This document shows positions 34,795-44,875 of a stretch of DNA of 64,000 nucleotides, piece after piece. Position 1 is the first letter of the stretch. Each line of letters begins with the position of its first letter. Made by a program: the position numbers and the translations under genes. The stretch is from JAICQM01 sp963781555 (lineage in GTDB: Bacteria > Chloroflexota > Limnocylindria > QHBO01): NCBI GenBank assembly GCA_963781555.1, contig CAWAGB010000005.1, forward strand, positions 62,001-126,000, read 5' to 3'. The notes beneath the pieces are model-generated. The model saw only the letters and a program-made list of their open reading frames with translations, was not told the DNA's origin and did not search any database.

Positions 34795-36222
34795 TCAGCC
34801 GCGCAGCTCCTCGGGGGTAACGCTTCCGAATCGTTCCCACAGCCGCACGATTGCGTTCATCCCGCCGCGGACGTTCCACAGCGGCATCCACTCGTTCGGA
34901 GAGTGGAAGTTGCCGTTCGGCGACGCAAACCCAATGAGCACCGACTTGAGGTCGAGTGTCGTGTCGAGTGCCGCCACCACGGGCACCGACCCACCGGTGC
35001 GGTGGTAGAGGGGAGCCTTGCCGAAGGCCGCTTGCAGCGCCTCCGCACCGAGGCGGACCCCGGGGTGCCCCAGCGGGGTGATGGCAGGCGCCCCGCCGTG
35101 GATCACCCTGATCTCGACCTTGACCGTGGCCGGCGCAAGCGACTCCACGTGGGCCGTCACCAGCCGCTCGATCTCGCGGTAGTCCTGGTCGGGGACCAGG
35201 CGCGTGCTGAATTTCGCCGCGGCCCAGGCCGGGATGATGGTCTTGGCCCCTTCCCCCGAGTAGCCGCCCCACAGCCCGTTGATGTCGAATGTCGGCCTGC
35301 CGCTCATGCGCTCCAGCAGCGTCCAGCCGCGCTCGCCGTCCGACCATGCGCGGACGCCAATGCGCTCGCGCTCGACCTCCGGGTCGAAGGGCTGCGCGGC
35401 GTAGGCGGCGCGCTCGTCTTCGGTGAGGTCGCGCACCCGATCGTAGAAGCCGGGTACGGTCACCCGGCCATCGTCGTCGATGAGCCCGTCGAGGATCCGC
35501 ACCAGCACGTTAGCGGGGTTGTCGACCCCGCCGCCGAACTGCCCGGAGTGCAGGTCCTGGTGCGAGCCGCGGACCTTGAGCTCGAAGTAGGCGATCCCGC
35601 GCAGGCCGTAGGTGATGGCCGGCGTGCCCTCGTCGTCCGCCATGTCGGAGTCGGAGACCACTGCCAAGTCGGCCTCCAGCAGGTCGGGGTGCGCGGCGAT
35701 GAACTCCTCCGCGGGCTCTGACCCGACCTCCTCGTCGCCCTCGAAGAAGAAGCGCAGGTTCACGGGCGCTCCGCCGGTGCCCTTGATCCAGGCCTCGGCC
35801 GCGGCAAGGTGCATCATCAGCTGGCCCTTGTCGTCGCCGGATCCACGCGCGTAGACGATGTCGTTCTCGTAGCGCGGCTCGAACGGCGGTCGCACCCACT
35901 CGTCGAGGGGGTCGGGTGGCTGGACGTCGTAGTGGCAGTAGACGAGGACCGTCGGCGCGGCTTCCCCAGCACCGAGCCATTCACCGGTGACGATCGGGTG
36001 GCTGGCAGTGTCATGGAGGGCCACCTTGTCGACACCGATCTCGCGCATCCAGTCCGCCACCCATTCGGCGGTGCGGCGCACGGCGTCCTTGAGGCTCGGG
36101 TCGGCCGACACCGACTCGATACGCAGAAAGTCGTCGAGCCGGCGCATGTGGGCGTCGGCGTGGTCGGTCAGGTACTGGAGCGCGGTCTCGAGGCCCGCGG
36201 CGGTATCGGTCTGGCTCGTCAT
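34795..36222 (-). CDS. M20-family dipeptidase/carboxypeptidase
   Basis: 475 residues. The metal site residues are in LVYCHYDVQPPDPLDEW (His, Asp), ARGSGDDKGQL (bridging Asp), FEGDEEVGS (catalytic and ligand Glu), VVSDSDMAD (Asp) and FHSPNEWMPL (His). A lid/dimer domain lies between. This is the ArgE/DapE/CPG2-like dipeptidase group. ATG 36222 has TATCAT six bases upstream and no Shine-Dalgarno; a longer reading that extends upstream was rejected. Confidence 0.9.
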   Translation of the reverse strand: MTSQTDTAAGLETALQYLTDHADAHMRRLDDFLRIESVSADPSLKDAVRRTAEWVADWMREIGVDKVALHDTASHPIVTGEWLGAGEAAPTVLVYCHYDVQPPDPLDEWVRPPFEPRYENDIVYARGSGDDKGQLMMHLAAAEAWIKGTGGAPVNLRFFFEGDEEVGSEPAEEFIAAHPDLLEADLAVVSDSDMADDEGTPAITYGLRGIAYFELKVRGSHQDLHSGQFGGGVDNPANVLVRILDGLIDDDGRVTVPGFYDRVRDLTEDERAAYAAQPFDPEVERERIGVRAWSDGERGWTLLERMSGRPTFDINGLWGGYSGEGAKTIIPAWAAAKFSTRLVPDQDYREIERLVTAHVESLAPATVKVEIRVIHGGAPAITPLGHPGVRLGAEALQAAFGKAPLYHRTGGSVPVVAALDTTLDLKSVLIGFASPNGNFHSPNEWMPLWNVRGGMNAIVRLWERFGSVTPEELRG

Positions 36223-36228
36223 GGACCG

Positions 36229-36234
36229 ATGATA
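36229..36234 (-). promoter_or_regulatory. -10 box for leaderless M20 peptidase mRNA
   Basis: TATCAT on the minus strand, six bases before ATG 36222. Confidence 0.45.
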
Positions 36235-36246
36235 GGGGGGACAGCT

Positions 36247-36831
36247 ATGCTCGACAGGCCCATGTTCCGCCGCACCCTGCTCCTCGGTGCCGTAACCGGC
36301 CTGCTGGCCCTCATGGTCGCCGTCCCGCCGATGCGCGTCGCCGCCTGCTCGTGCGCCACGCCCGACCCCGCGGAGGCGACACGGCGCGTGGATGCCGTGT
36401 TCGTGGGCGCCGTGGTCGACCAGCGCGGCACGCAGAGCGGCCCGCTCGTATCGAGCGCGGACCCGGTGCAGTCGCTGTTCGCCGTCGAAGAGGTCCGCAA
36501 GGGCCCCACTGTCTCGTCGGTGGTTGTGAGTACCTCCCGCGACGGGGCGTCGTGCGGTGTCGAGTTCGCCGTCAGGACCCGCTGGCTGGTGTACGCCACG
36601 CTCGCGAACGACGGCACGTACACGTCGAACCTGTGCGAGCCGAACGAGTTGCTCAGCGAGCGCGCAGACCTGCCGGACGAAGCCATTCGCTGGCCCGACG
36701 AGGTCGCTGCCGCACCCGACGCGAACGGCGCCATCCCGCTCCAGATGCTCGTGATGGCGACCGTGATCGGCGCCCTGGCTGTCGGGTCGGCCGTCGCGTT
36801 CCTGTGGCGTGGGCGCCGCCCGGCTAGGTGA
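36247..36831 (+). CDS. TIMP/NTR-like exported membrane-anchored protein
   Basis: 194 residues. A signal peptide (LLLGAVTGLLALMVAVPPMR) is followed by VAACSCATPDP; a mature Cys-x-Cys start is typical of tissue-inhibitor-of-metalloproteinase-like (NTR) domains. Two more cysteines (ASCGVEF, SNLCEPNE) could pair with them. A C-terminal membrane helix (MLVMATVIGALAVGSAVAFL) and a basic tail anchor it. Bacterial members are uncharacterised; given the many exported metallopeptidases nearby, a protease-inhibitor or anchoring role is conceivable. The end overlaps the convergent membrane protein by eight bases. Confidence 0.65.
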   Translation: MLDRPMFRRTLLLGAVTGLLALMVAVPPMRVAACSCATPDPAEATRRVDAVFVGAVVDQRGTQSGPLVSSADPVQSLFAVEEVRKGPTVSSVVVSTSRDGASCGVEFAVRTRWLVYATLANDGTYTSNLCEPNELLSERADLPDEAIRWPDEVAAAPDANGAIPLQMLVMATVIGALAVGSAVAFLWRGRRPAR

Positions 36832-37111
36832 AGACGCCGAGCGCGAAGCCCACGAAGAGGGCCAGGGCGAGCGCCGGCAGGAAGGCGAGAACGCGCAGCC
36901 CGGTCGGCCACGCCGGTCCACCGAGGAAGGCGTAGGCGGGAATGGTCAGCGGGAAGAGGAGCGTGCCCGCCGACCATGCGATCCGCTGACGGAACGTGAG
37001 GTCCGGGCGATCCTGGATGTCGAGCCAGTACGCGGCGATCACGATGAACGCGCCGACCGCCGAGACGGCAAAGATCGCCCACACGATCGGGAGCAGCTGT
37101 TCGGGCACCAT
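36824..37111 (-). CDS. small membrane protein, unknown
   Basis: 95 residues with two or three membrane helices (LPIVWAIFAVSAVGAFIVIA, IAWSAGTLLFPLTIPAYAFL, VLAFLPALALALFVGFALG). The spacing resembles small phospholipase-D-leader-like or DUF-type proteins, but no motif is convincing. ATG 37111. Confidence 0.55.
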   Translation of the reverse strand: MVPEQLLPIVWAIFAVSAVGAFIVIAAYWLDIQDRPDLTFRQRIAWSAGTLLFPLTIPAYAFLGGPAWPTGLRVLAFLPALALALFVGFALGVFT

Positions 37112-37134
37112 GCGGGGCCGATCCTAGCGGATGC

Positions 37135-37878
37135 CTACTCGCCGAGCTCCGCGCGCCGAGCGGCGACATCGTCAGCGCCATTCAGGAGGTCGCCCAGGAA
37201 GCGCAGCGGGCGGCGCCGCGGGAGCCGCGGCTCGGACGGCGGGAGGAGCGCGAGGATCGCGTCGCGGATCTCGATCTCGAGCTGCTCCCGGGCCGCCGCG
37301 GTCCGGGCCTCGCGGACGGGGATCGGTTCGCCGAAGCGGATCACCACCCGGCGCCGGAACCAGAGGCGGCTGCTGCCGACGATGGCGCCGGGCACGACCG
37401 GCACTCCGCCCATCGCGGCGAACGCGGCCGCCCCCTCCTCGAACGGGAGGAGCGCGGACTCGCGCCAGCCGATGCGGCCCTCGGCGAAGATTCCCAGCAC
37501 GCCGCCTCCGGAGAAGACGCGTCGCACCGCCCGCACGGCGCTGGTGAGGGTGGTCTTCTCGGGGTGGTAGGGGATCATCCCGCCGAAATAGCTCATCACC
37601 CGGTTCTTGAAGCCGTGGCTGAAGTCGGCCTCCTTCGGTCCGAACCAGGTGACGCGCGGAGTCATGGGCGTGACCGCCATCACCAGCTGCGGATCCCAGC
37701 CGTTGTGGTGGTTGAGCACGAGCTGGAACGGCGCGGCGGGCCACCGCTCGAGCCCGTCGGCCCGGACGTCGAAAAGGAGGCGCACCAGCCAGCGGTTGAG
37801 GCGCCACATGACTCGGTAGCGTCGCGTGATTGCCACGCCCAGCGGCCGCGGCCCCACCCGTCGCGCGTCCGCGCTCAT
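37135..37878 (-). CDS. PlsC-type lysophospholipid acyltransferase
   Basis: 247 residues. The acyltransferase H-x4-D motif is NHHNGWDP, followed by the GIFAEGRIGW block that corresponds to the glycerol-phosphate binding motif (EGR rather than EGT/S), and VPVVPGAIVG. It probably acylates lysophosphatidate or a related lipid at the inner membrane face. ATG 37878 overlaps the stop of the MFS gene (ATGA), so the transporter and acyltransferase are co-expressed; such pairing resembles LplT-Aas lipid flippase/acyltransferase systems. Confidence 0.85.
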   Translation of the reverse strand: MSADARRVGPRPLGVAITRRYRVMWRLNRWLVRLLFDVRADGLERWPAAPFQLVLNHHNGWDPQLVMAVTPMTPRVTWFGPKEADFSHGFKNRVMSYFGGMIPYHPEKTTLTSAVRAVRRVFSGGGVLGIFAEGRIGWRESALLPFEEGAAAFAAMGGVPVVPGAIVGSSRLWFRRRVVIRFGEPIPVREARTAAAREQLEIEIRDAILALLPPSEPRLPRRRPLRFLGDLLNGADDVAARRAELGE

Positions 37879-39146
37879 GCGGTGGCGTCCTCGAACTCGC
37901 GGCGCCGGGGATCGACGCGCCGCAGTGCGAGGCAGGCGCCGACGACGAACAGCGACGCCACCAGCATCGCGAAACGAGGACCCGCATCCCTGCCGAGCAG
38001 CGCGCCGAACAGATCCTGGGTCGGGCCGCCGACCAGCAGGAAGACCGGACCCGCCATGGCAGTGCCGGCATTCAGGACGCCCATGTAGCGTCCCGAGGTG
38101 TGCTTCGGGATGACGTCCGCCATGAGCGCCCAGTCCGCCGACAGGAAGAGGCCCATCCCGACGCCGAACGGCACGAACGACGCAATCGCCAGCTCGCGCG
38201 ACGGGGCGCCCGCGACCCCGAGCAGGCCGAGGGCCGCAATGGCGCCCGCGCCCCAGATGACGGCGCGGCGACCGTATCGGTCTGACATCCGTCCGCCGGG
38301 CAGGGCGGCGATGAGCGTGGCGACTCCGACGATCACGGTGGCGAGGAAGACCGTCTCGTTGGCGGCCGTGTCGGTCATCCCGTGGACGCGCTCGAAGTAC
38401 GGCGTCGCGAGCGCGGTGACGTTGTATGCCCCCAGGAAGAGGAGGCGGACCAGCAGCAGCCACAGCACGTTGGATTCGCGCAGGATGTCGCGGTCCCACG
38501 CCGACGCGGCGATCTGGCGCCATGACGCGGTCCGCCTCGGCGGCGCGCGGCCCTCGTCCACGCTGGCCACGAGAATGACCATCGTCACCACCTCGACGAG
38601 CCCGAGCGCCAGCACGGCCGGCACCGAGGCCGCCCCACCGAGGGTGGCGATCCCGACGCCCACGATGGTGCCGAGCACGAGCATCAGGCCCATCAGCCCG
38701 CTGGCGGTGCCCACCTGGCGTGCCGGGACGAGGTCCGGGACATAACCCTGGAACGGGCCCTGGGCGAAGTTCGAGCTGAGCTGGAGGAGGAAGTAGAAGG
38801 CCAGCATGGCCAGGAACGAGTTCGAGAGCGCGAAGCCGGCAAGGAAGACGACGTCGAGCAGCGCACCGATGACGATGTACGGCTTCCGCCGCCCCCAGCG
38901 CGTGACCGTGTAGTCGGAGATCATCCCGATCGTTGGCTGGACGATGATCGGCGCCACCGCGCCGACCGCGATGATCAGCGCCAGCAGCAGACCCTGCGAT
39001 CCCGGGTTCAGCGCATCGATGCGCTGGGGAATGACGATCGTGTTCAGGCCACCCCAGATCGTCTGGATGCCCAGCCAGTAGACCGACAGGCTCAGCAGCT
39101 GGCGCAAGGGGAGCGCGGCCTGCTGCTGGGGGAGTGACGTCTGCAT
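37875..39146 (-). CDS. MFS transporter paired with acyltransferase
   Basis: 423 residues with about 12 membrane helices. The MFS loop motif between helices 2 and 3 is GMISDYTVTRWGRRKPYIVI and repeats as GGRMSDRYGRRAVIWGAG between helices 8 and 9. The pattern RWGRRKPYI is common in sugar-cation symporter and SLC45-like members. The substrate is unknown; the ATGA overlap with an acyltransferase suggests lysolipid or another lipid-related compound. ATG 39146 sits in CCGGACCGATG, mirrored by the divergent gene's start. Confidence 0.85.
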   Translation of the reverse strand: MQTSLPQQQAALPLRQLLSLSVYWLGIQTIWGGLNTIVIPQRIDALNPGSQGLLLALIIAVGAVAPIIVQPTIGMISDYTVTRWGRRKPYIVIGALLDVVFLAGFALSNSFLAMLAFYFLLQLSSNFAQGPFQGYVPDLVPARQVGTASGLMGLMLVLGTIVGVGIATLGGAASVPAVLALGLVEVVTMVILVASVDEGRAPPRRTASWRQIAASAWDRDILRESNVLWLLLVRLLFLGAYNVTALATPYFERVHGMTDTAANETVFLATVIVGVATLIAALPGGRMSDRYGRRAVIWGAGAIAALGLLGVAGAPSRELAIASFVPFGVGMGLFLSADWALMADVIPKHTSGRYMGVLNAGTAMAGPVFLLVGGPTQDLFGALLGRDAGPRFAMLVASLFVVGACLALRRVDPRRREFEDATA

Positions 39147-39273
39147 CGGTCCGGCTCGGCTCCTGGATCGCGATCGGTGCACGCACGGTACGCGACCCGG
39201 ATCGGATTGGCGAGATGCTCGCAGGCCCTCCCTGCGGCCCGACTGCGGGGCGCGTATCGTCCCCGGACCGATG
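39144..39273. repeat. mirrored 11-base start contexts in the divergent MFS spacer
   Basis: CATCGGTCCGG (39144-39154) and CCGGACCGATG (39263-39273) are exact inverse copies, each containing the ATG of one divergent MFS gene. TATCGT lies ten bases before ATG 39271 as a leaderless-type -10 box. Confidence 0.6.
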
Positions 39274-40545
39274 TCCTCGCCGCGCCCCCGCCGACGCTGG
39301 CTGCCCGCCACGCCACCGGCCCTCGCCCACGTCGACTTCCGCCGCTACCTGGTGGCGCGCTTCGTCGTGGCGCTCGCCACGCAGATGCTGGTGGTGGCCG
39401 TCGGCTTCCAGGTGTACGACGTGACCGGCAACGCCCTCGATCTCGGTCTGATCGGCCTGTCGCAGTTCCTGCCGTTCGTGCTGCTCATCCTGCCCGCCGG
39501 GCACATCGCCGACGCGTTCGACCGGCGGCGCATCCTTGCCCTGACCACCGCGGTGCTGGTGGGCGTCGCGGCGGGGCTGGCGCTCATCTCCGCCAACGGC
39601 CTGCGGGATGCCACGCCGGTGCTGGCGATGATGGCCATCTTCGGGGCGGCACGGGCATTCAGCGGTCCGTCGAGCCAGTCGCTGGTCCCCAACCTCGTGC
39701 CGCCGGCCGACTTCGGGAATGCGGTGGCCTTCAGCTCGTCAACGTTCCAGGTCGCGACGATTGCTGGCCCGGCGCTCGGCGGCCTGCTGCTGCTGCTCGG
39801 CCCGACGGTGGTGTACGTGACGGTGGCGGTCCTGCTCACCGTCGCCACCGGCCTCATCGTGGCGCTGCGAGGCGGCGGCCGGGGTGACGCGGTGCGCGAG
39901 CCGATGTCGCTCACCTCGCTCTTCTCGGGGGTGCGCTTCGTGCGCTCCCGCCCCATCGTCCTCGGGTCCATCTCGCTGGACCTCTTCGCCGTCCTCTTCG
40001 GCGGCGCCACCGCGCTGCTGCCGATCTACGCAGCCGACATCCTGCACGTCGGTCCGGACGGGCTCGGGGTACTGCGGGCCGCGCCGGCCATCGGCGCGGC
40101 GGGATGCGGCGCCTTTTTGGCGGCGCGCTCACTGCAGCGCGGCGTGGGGCGGTGGCTCTTCGGCGGGGTGGTCGCCTTCGGGGTCGGGACGATCGTATTC
40201 GCCCTGTCGACCAGCTTCCTGCTCTCGTTCGCCGCCCTGCTGGCGATGGGCGCCAGCGACATGGTGAGCGTGTACGTCCGCCACCTGCTCGTCCAGCTGG
40301 CCACCCCGGACGCGATCCGCGGACGGGTCAGCGCTGTGAACTCGGTGTTCATCAACGCGTCGAACGAGCTGGGCGAGTTCGAGTCCGGCCTCACCGCCTC
40401 GTGGTGGGGGCCGGTGGGAGCGGCCGTCGTCGGCGGGGTGGCGACGATCGGCGTTGCAGTCGCCTGGGCGCTGCTCTTCCCGATCCTGCGCCGGCTCGAC
40501 CGCTTCCCTGAGCCAGACCGAGAGGCGATCGACCCGGAAGGGTAG
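39271..40545 (+). CDS. MFS exporter, EntS/MFS_3 type
   Basis: 424 residues, 12 helices. The N-half has HVDFRRYLVARFVVALATQM and LPAGHIADAFDRRRILALTT (helix 2-3 motif); the C-half has VYVRHLLVQLATPDAIRGRV, diagnostic of the MFS_3 group that includes enterobactin and multidrug exporters. The substrate is not known. ATG 39271. The stop overlaps the TAGAAT -10 box of lgt. Confidence 0.88.
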   Translation: MSSPRPRRRWLPATPPALAHVDFRRYLVARFVVALATQMLVVAVGFQVYDVTGNALDLGLIGLSQFLPFVLLILPAGHIADAFDRRRILALTTAVLVGVAAGLALISANGLRDATPVLAMMAIFGAARAFSGPSSQSLVPNLVPPADFGNAVAFSSSTFQVATIAGPALGGLLLLLGPTVVYVTVAVLLTVATGLIVALRGGGRGDAVREPMSLTSLFSGVRFVRSRPIVLGSISLDLFAVLFGGATALLPIYAADILHVGPDGLGVLRAAPAIGAAGCGAFLAARSLQRGVGRWLFGGVVAFGVGTIVFALSTSFLLSFAALLAMGASDMVSVYVRHLLVQLATPDAIRGRVSAVNSVFINASNELGEFESGLTASWWGPVGAAVVGGVATIGVAVAWALLFPILRRLDRFPEPDREAIDPEG

Positions 40546-40548
40546 AAT
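40543..40548 (+). promoter_or_regulatory. -10 box for leaderless lgt mRNA
   Basis: TAGAAT, nine bases before ATG 40558 and overlapping the preceding stop codon. No Shine-Dalgarno lies between. Confidence 0.55.
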
Positions 40549-40557
40549 CGGCGGCGC

Positions 40558-41469
40558 ATGTTCATCGACCCCATCGCCGTCCAGATCGGCCCCATCGCGG
40601 TCCACTGGTACGGGATCATCATCGCCAGCGCCGTGCTGGCGGGCGCGGTCGTCGGCACCCTCGAGGCGCGCCGGCGCGGCGAGGATGCCGAGCAGGGCTG
40701 GTCGATGCTGCTCCTCGTGATCATCACCGCCGTCATCGGAGCGCGGCTGTACCACGTCATCCACGAGTGGAGCTTCTACTCGCAGAACCTCCTCAAGATC
40801 CCGCAGATCTGGACGGGCGGGATCGGCATCCCCGGCGCGGTGATGGGTGGCGCGGTCGGCATCTGGTGGTACACCCGCGGCGCGAAGCTCAACACGGCCC
40901 GCTGGCTCGACATCTTCGCCCCGGCGCTGCTGCTCGGCCAGGCGGTCGGCCGACTCGGCAACTTCGTCAACCAGGAGCTCTACGGGCCGCCGACCCAGCT
41001 GTGCGGCACGCAGGGCTACCTGCCCTGCCTCCCCTTCGGCATCCAGATCGACGCGGCGCACCGCGCCGGCACGCCGTGGGACGCCCTCAGCTTCCCCGTC
41101 GACACGACCCAGTTCGTGCCGATGTTCGCCTACGAGGCGGTCCTCAACCTCATCGGCATGGTGGTGCTGCTCGTCGTGGCACGCGCCTTCGCGCGACGCC
41201 TGTACGACGGCGACATCGCCCTGATGTACATCATGTGGTACGGCGCCGTGCGCTCCCTGCTGGAGGGCTATCGGACCGGCAACTGGTACATCGGCCCGCT
41301 CCCGACCGCGGTATGGATCGGTGTAGCCGGGATCATCCTGGCGGGTGGCTTCCTGATCCTGCGCCACGTTCGAGGCTGGGGCACCCCGGGCGCCTGGATG
41401 GACCGATCCGACCCGGCCGATGACGCCGACCCGCCATCGCAGCCGGCCCCGGAGCCGTCACCTGGCTGA
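40558..41469 (+). CDS. lgt: Lgt, prolipoprotein diacylglyceryl transferase
   Basis: 303 residues, multi-pass inner membrane enzyme that puts diacylglycerol on lipobox cysteines. Signatures are VHWYGIIIASAVLAGAVVG, GARLYHVIHEW, and the family motif GRLGNFVNQELYG. The segment MYIMWYGAVRSLLEGYRTGN contains the conserved Arg/Glu near the end. The C-terminus has a Pro/Asp-rich tail. Lipoproteins it could modify are encoded at 14668 and 29101. Confidence 0.96.
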   Translation: MFIDPIAVQIGPIAVHWYGIIIASAVLAGAVVGTLEARRRGEDAEQGWSMLLLVIITAVIGARLYHVIHEWSFYSQNLLKIPQIWTGGIGIPGAVMGGAVGIWWYTRGAKLNTARWLDIFAPALLLGQAVGRLGNFVNQELYGPPTQLCGTQGYLPCLPFGIQIDAAHRAGTPWDALSFPVDTTQFVPMFAYEAVLNLIGMVVLLVVARAFARRLYDGDIALMYIMWYGAVRSLLEGYRTGNWYIGPLPTAVWIGVAGIILAGGFLILRHVRGWGTPGAWMDRSDPADDADPPSQPAPEPSPG

Positions 41470-42511
41470 GCGGCCGGGCATCCTGCCCGATATCACCGCC
41501 GCGATCGGCGATACCCCGCTCGTCGCCCTCGACCGCCTCGCCGAGGGCGTGGCGCCGCGCGTCGTCGCCAAGCTGGAGAGCGCGAACCCCGGGGGCAGCG
41601 TCAAGGACCGCATCGCGCTGCCGATGATCGAGGCCGCCGAGGCCGCCGGGCTGCTGAGGCCGGGCGGGGTGATCGTGGAGCCGACCAGCGGCAACACCGG
41701 TGTCGGCCTCGCCATGGCGGCCGCGGTGAAGGGGTATCGGTGCATCTTCGTCATGGCCGACAAGCAGTCGGAGGAGAAGCGTGCGCTGCTGCGCGCGTAC
41801 GGCGCCGAGGTCGTCGTGTGCCCAACCGACGTCGACCCCGAGGACGAGCGCAGCTACTACAAGGTCAGCGACCGCCTGGCACGCGAGACGCCCGGTGCGT
41901 GGAAGCCGGACCAGTACCACAACGACGAGAATCCACGGGCGCACGAGCTGACCACCGGCCCGGAGATCTGGGACGCCACCGAGGGACGGATCACTCATTT
42001 CGTGGCCTCGATCGGCACGGGCGGGACGATCTCAGGAGCGGGCCGCTACCTGAAGGGGCGCAACCCCTCATTGGTGGTGGTGGGCGCGGATCCGGCGGGC
42101 TCCGTGTACTCCGGGGACACCCCGCGTGCCTACCTCACCGAGGGGATCGGCGAGGATTTCTGGCCGACCACCTACGACACCCAGATCTGCGACGTCATCG
42201 TGCGCGTCAGCGATCGCGACTCGATGCTCACGGCCCGCCTCGCCACCGCGCGCGAGGGGATCCTGATGGGGGAGTCGTGCGGCACAGCCCTGTGGGCCGC
42301 CCTGCAGGTCGCTCGCGACCTCGACGACCCCGATGCGCTGTTCGTGGTGCTGCTCCCCGACAGCGGCCGCAACTACGTGGGCAAGCTCTATAACGATGCC
42401 TGGCTGCGCGAGCGTGGCCTGCTCGGGGCGGAGGAGGCGGTCAGCGCGTACGAGTGGCGCGCCACGTCACCCGAGATCGTGGTCCGGCGCGGTGAGGTGA
42501 GCCCGGGCTGA
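41420..42511 (+). CDS. PLP-dependent cystathionine beta-synthase / cysteine synthase
   Basis: 363 residues without CBS domains. The PLP Lys is in SANPGGSVKDRIALPM; the phosphate loop is SIGTGGTISGAG and the substrate loop EPTSGNTGVGLA. The C-terminal VVLLPDSGRNYVGKLYNDAW is more like bacterial cystathionine beta-synthases than CysK. With the gamma-lyase-like gene at 44876 it could do reverse transsulfuration. The start is uncertain: ATG 41420 overlaps lgt by 50 bases; a non-ATG start near 41462 would remove only a basic extension. Confidence 0.85.
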   Translation: MTPTRHRSRPRSRHLAERPGILPDITAAIGDTPLVALDRLAEGVAPRVVAKLESANPGGSVKDRIALPMIEAAEAAGLLRPGGVIVEPTSGNTGVGLAMAAAVKGYRCIFVMADKQSEEKRALLRAYGAEVVVCPTDVDPEDERSYYKVSDRLARETPGAWKPDQYHNDENPRAHELTTGPEIWDATEGRITHFVASIGTGGTISGAGRYLKGRNPSLVVVGADPAGSVYSGDTPRAYLTEGIGEDFWPTTYDTQICDVIVRVSDRDSMLTARLATAREGILMGESCGTALWAALQVARDLDDPDALFVVLLPDSGRNYVGKLYNDAWLRERGLLGAEEAVSAYEWRATSPEIVVRRGEVSPG

Positions 42512-42737
42512 CCGCCGGACGGTCGCGGCCCTGGGTGCGCGGTGCGCCGCGCGGTGCTCGACGCGGGCTGATCTGGGCGATCTCCGAGGGCAGCCACCGC
42601 TCGCGGCGCTCCGGCTGACGCTCGTCGCGGTACACGCATCCGGCGTGCGCCACGCCGCCGGACATCTCGTTGGCCATCCACGCCTCGCCCACACCGATCG
42701 CGCCGCGGCAGAAGTCGCAGGTGCCTGGCTGCTCCAT
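42441..42737 (-). CDS. small putative zinc-binding protein
   Basis: Up to 98 residues. MEQPGTCDFCRGAIGVGEAW followed by MSGGVAHAGCVY gives a CxxC and HxxC pair, a treble-clef-like zinc site, in the first 40 residues. The rest is Arg/Pro-rich and overlaps the end of the transsulfuration gene in antisense, so only the N-terminal part may matter. TATCGT lies seven bases before ATG 42737. No family is recognised. Confidence 0.5.
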   Translation of the reverse strand: MEQPGTCDFCRGAIGVGEAWMANEMSGGVAHAGCVYRDERQPERRERWLPSEIAQISPRRAPRGAPRTQGRDRPAVSPGSPHRAGPRSRVTWRATRTR

Positions 42738-42744
42738 GCGAGCG

Positions 42745-42750
42745 ACGATA
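42745..42750 (-). promoter_or_regulatory. -10 box of the small zinc-protein gene
   Basis: TATCGT on the minus strand, seven bases before ATG 42737. Confidence 0.35.
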
Positions 42751-42872
42751 CGCGCCCGGTGGCCCAAGGTCCAGACTGGGGTGTGGCGTACCGCAAGCCC
42801 CAATCGCGAGGCTGACGGGACCACGTTTGCAGAGTAGAGTTGGCCCCTCATCCACGGAGGCAAGCGACGCTG

Positions 42873-44411
<1,539 letters not shown>

Positions 44412-44415
44412 CGCG

Positions 44416-44829
44416 GTGACATCCCGCGACGCGGCTCTCGCCGCCGAGGCGTTCAGCCGGTACACCGAAGAGTGGATGAACGCGATCACGACGCGCGATC
44501 GCGCTGCGCTGGAGGCGTTCCTGGCGCCGGAGTTCCGGCTCACCAGCGTGCGCAGCGACCGGTGGATCGGCCGTGACGAGTGGCTCGAGCTCTCGATGAA
44601 CGCCGTCGAGATGGAGTCGTTCACGGTAGAGGCGATGGAGGTGGCCATGCTGGGCGAGACCGCCGTGGTGTGGGCCCGCGTCAACCAGCGCGCGCGCGTG
44701 GGAAGCGACGACTGGAGCGACCGCTTCATGCTCACCGACGTCTGGGTGCGTCGGCAGGATCGATGGCAGGTCGTGGCCCGCCATGCGAGCCGCCCGCCGG
44801 CGAAGTCGTTCGCGGAGCCAGCCACCTGA
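44416..44829 (+). CDS. SnoaL/NTF2-like (DUF4440) protein
   Basis: 137 residues. The NTF2-like cone fold is suggested by EAFSRYTEEWMNAITTRDRA, LEAFLAPEFRLTSVRSDRWI and RFMLTDVWVRRQDRWQVVAR, the DUF4440 pattern. Members are small isomerases, hydrolases or carrier proteins; none can be assigned here. GTG 44416 lies four bases after the mmsA stop, so it is co-transcribed. Confidence 0.75.
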   Translation: MTSRDAALAAEAFSRYTEEWMNAITTRDRAALEAFLAPEFRLTSVRSDRWIGRDEWLELSMNAVEMESFTVEAMEVAMLGETAVVWARVNQRARVGSDDWSDRFMLTDVWVRRQDRWQVVARHASRPPAKSFAEPAT

Positions 44830-44875
44830 GGCGCGCGACATCTCATCGGACGGTGCGTGCCACAATGGCCCGCCT

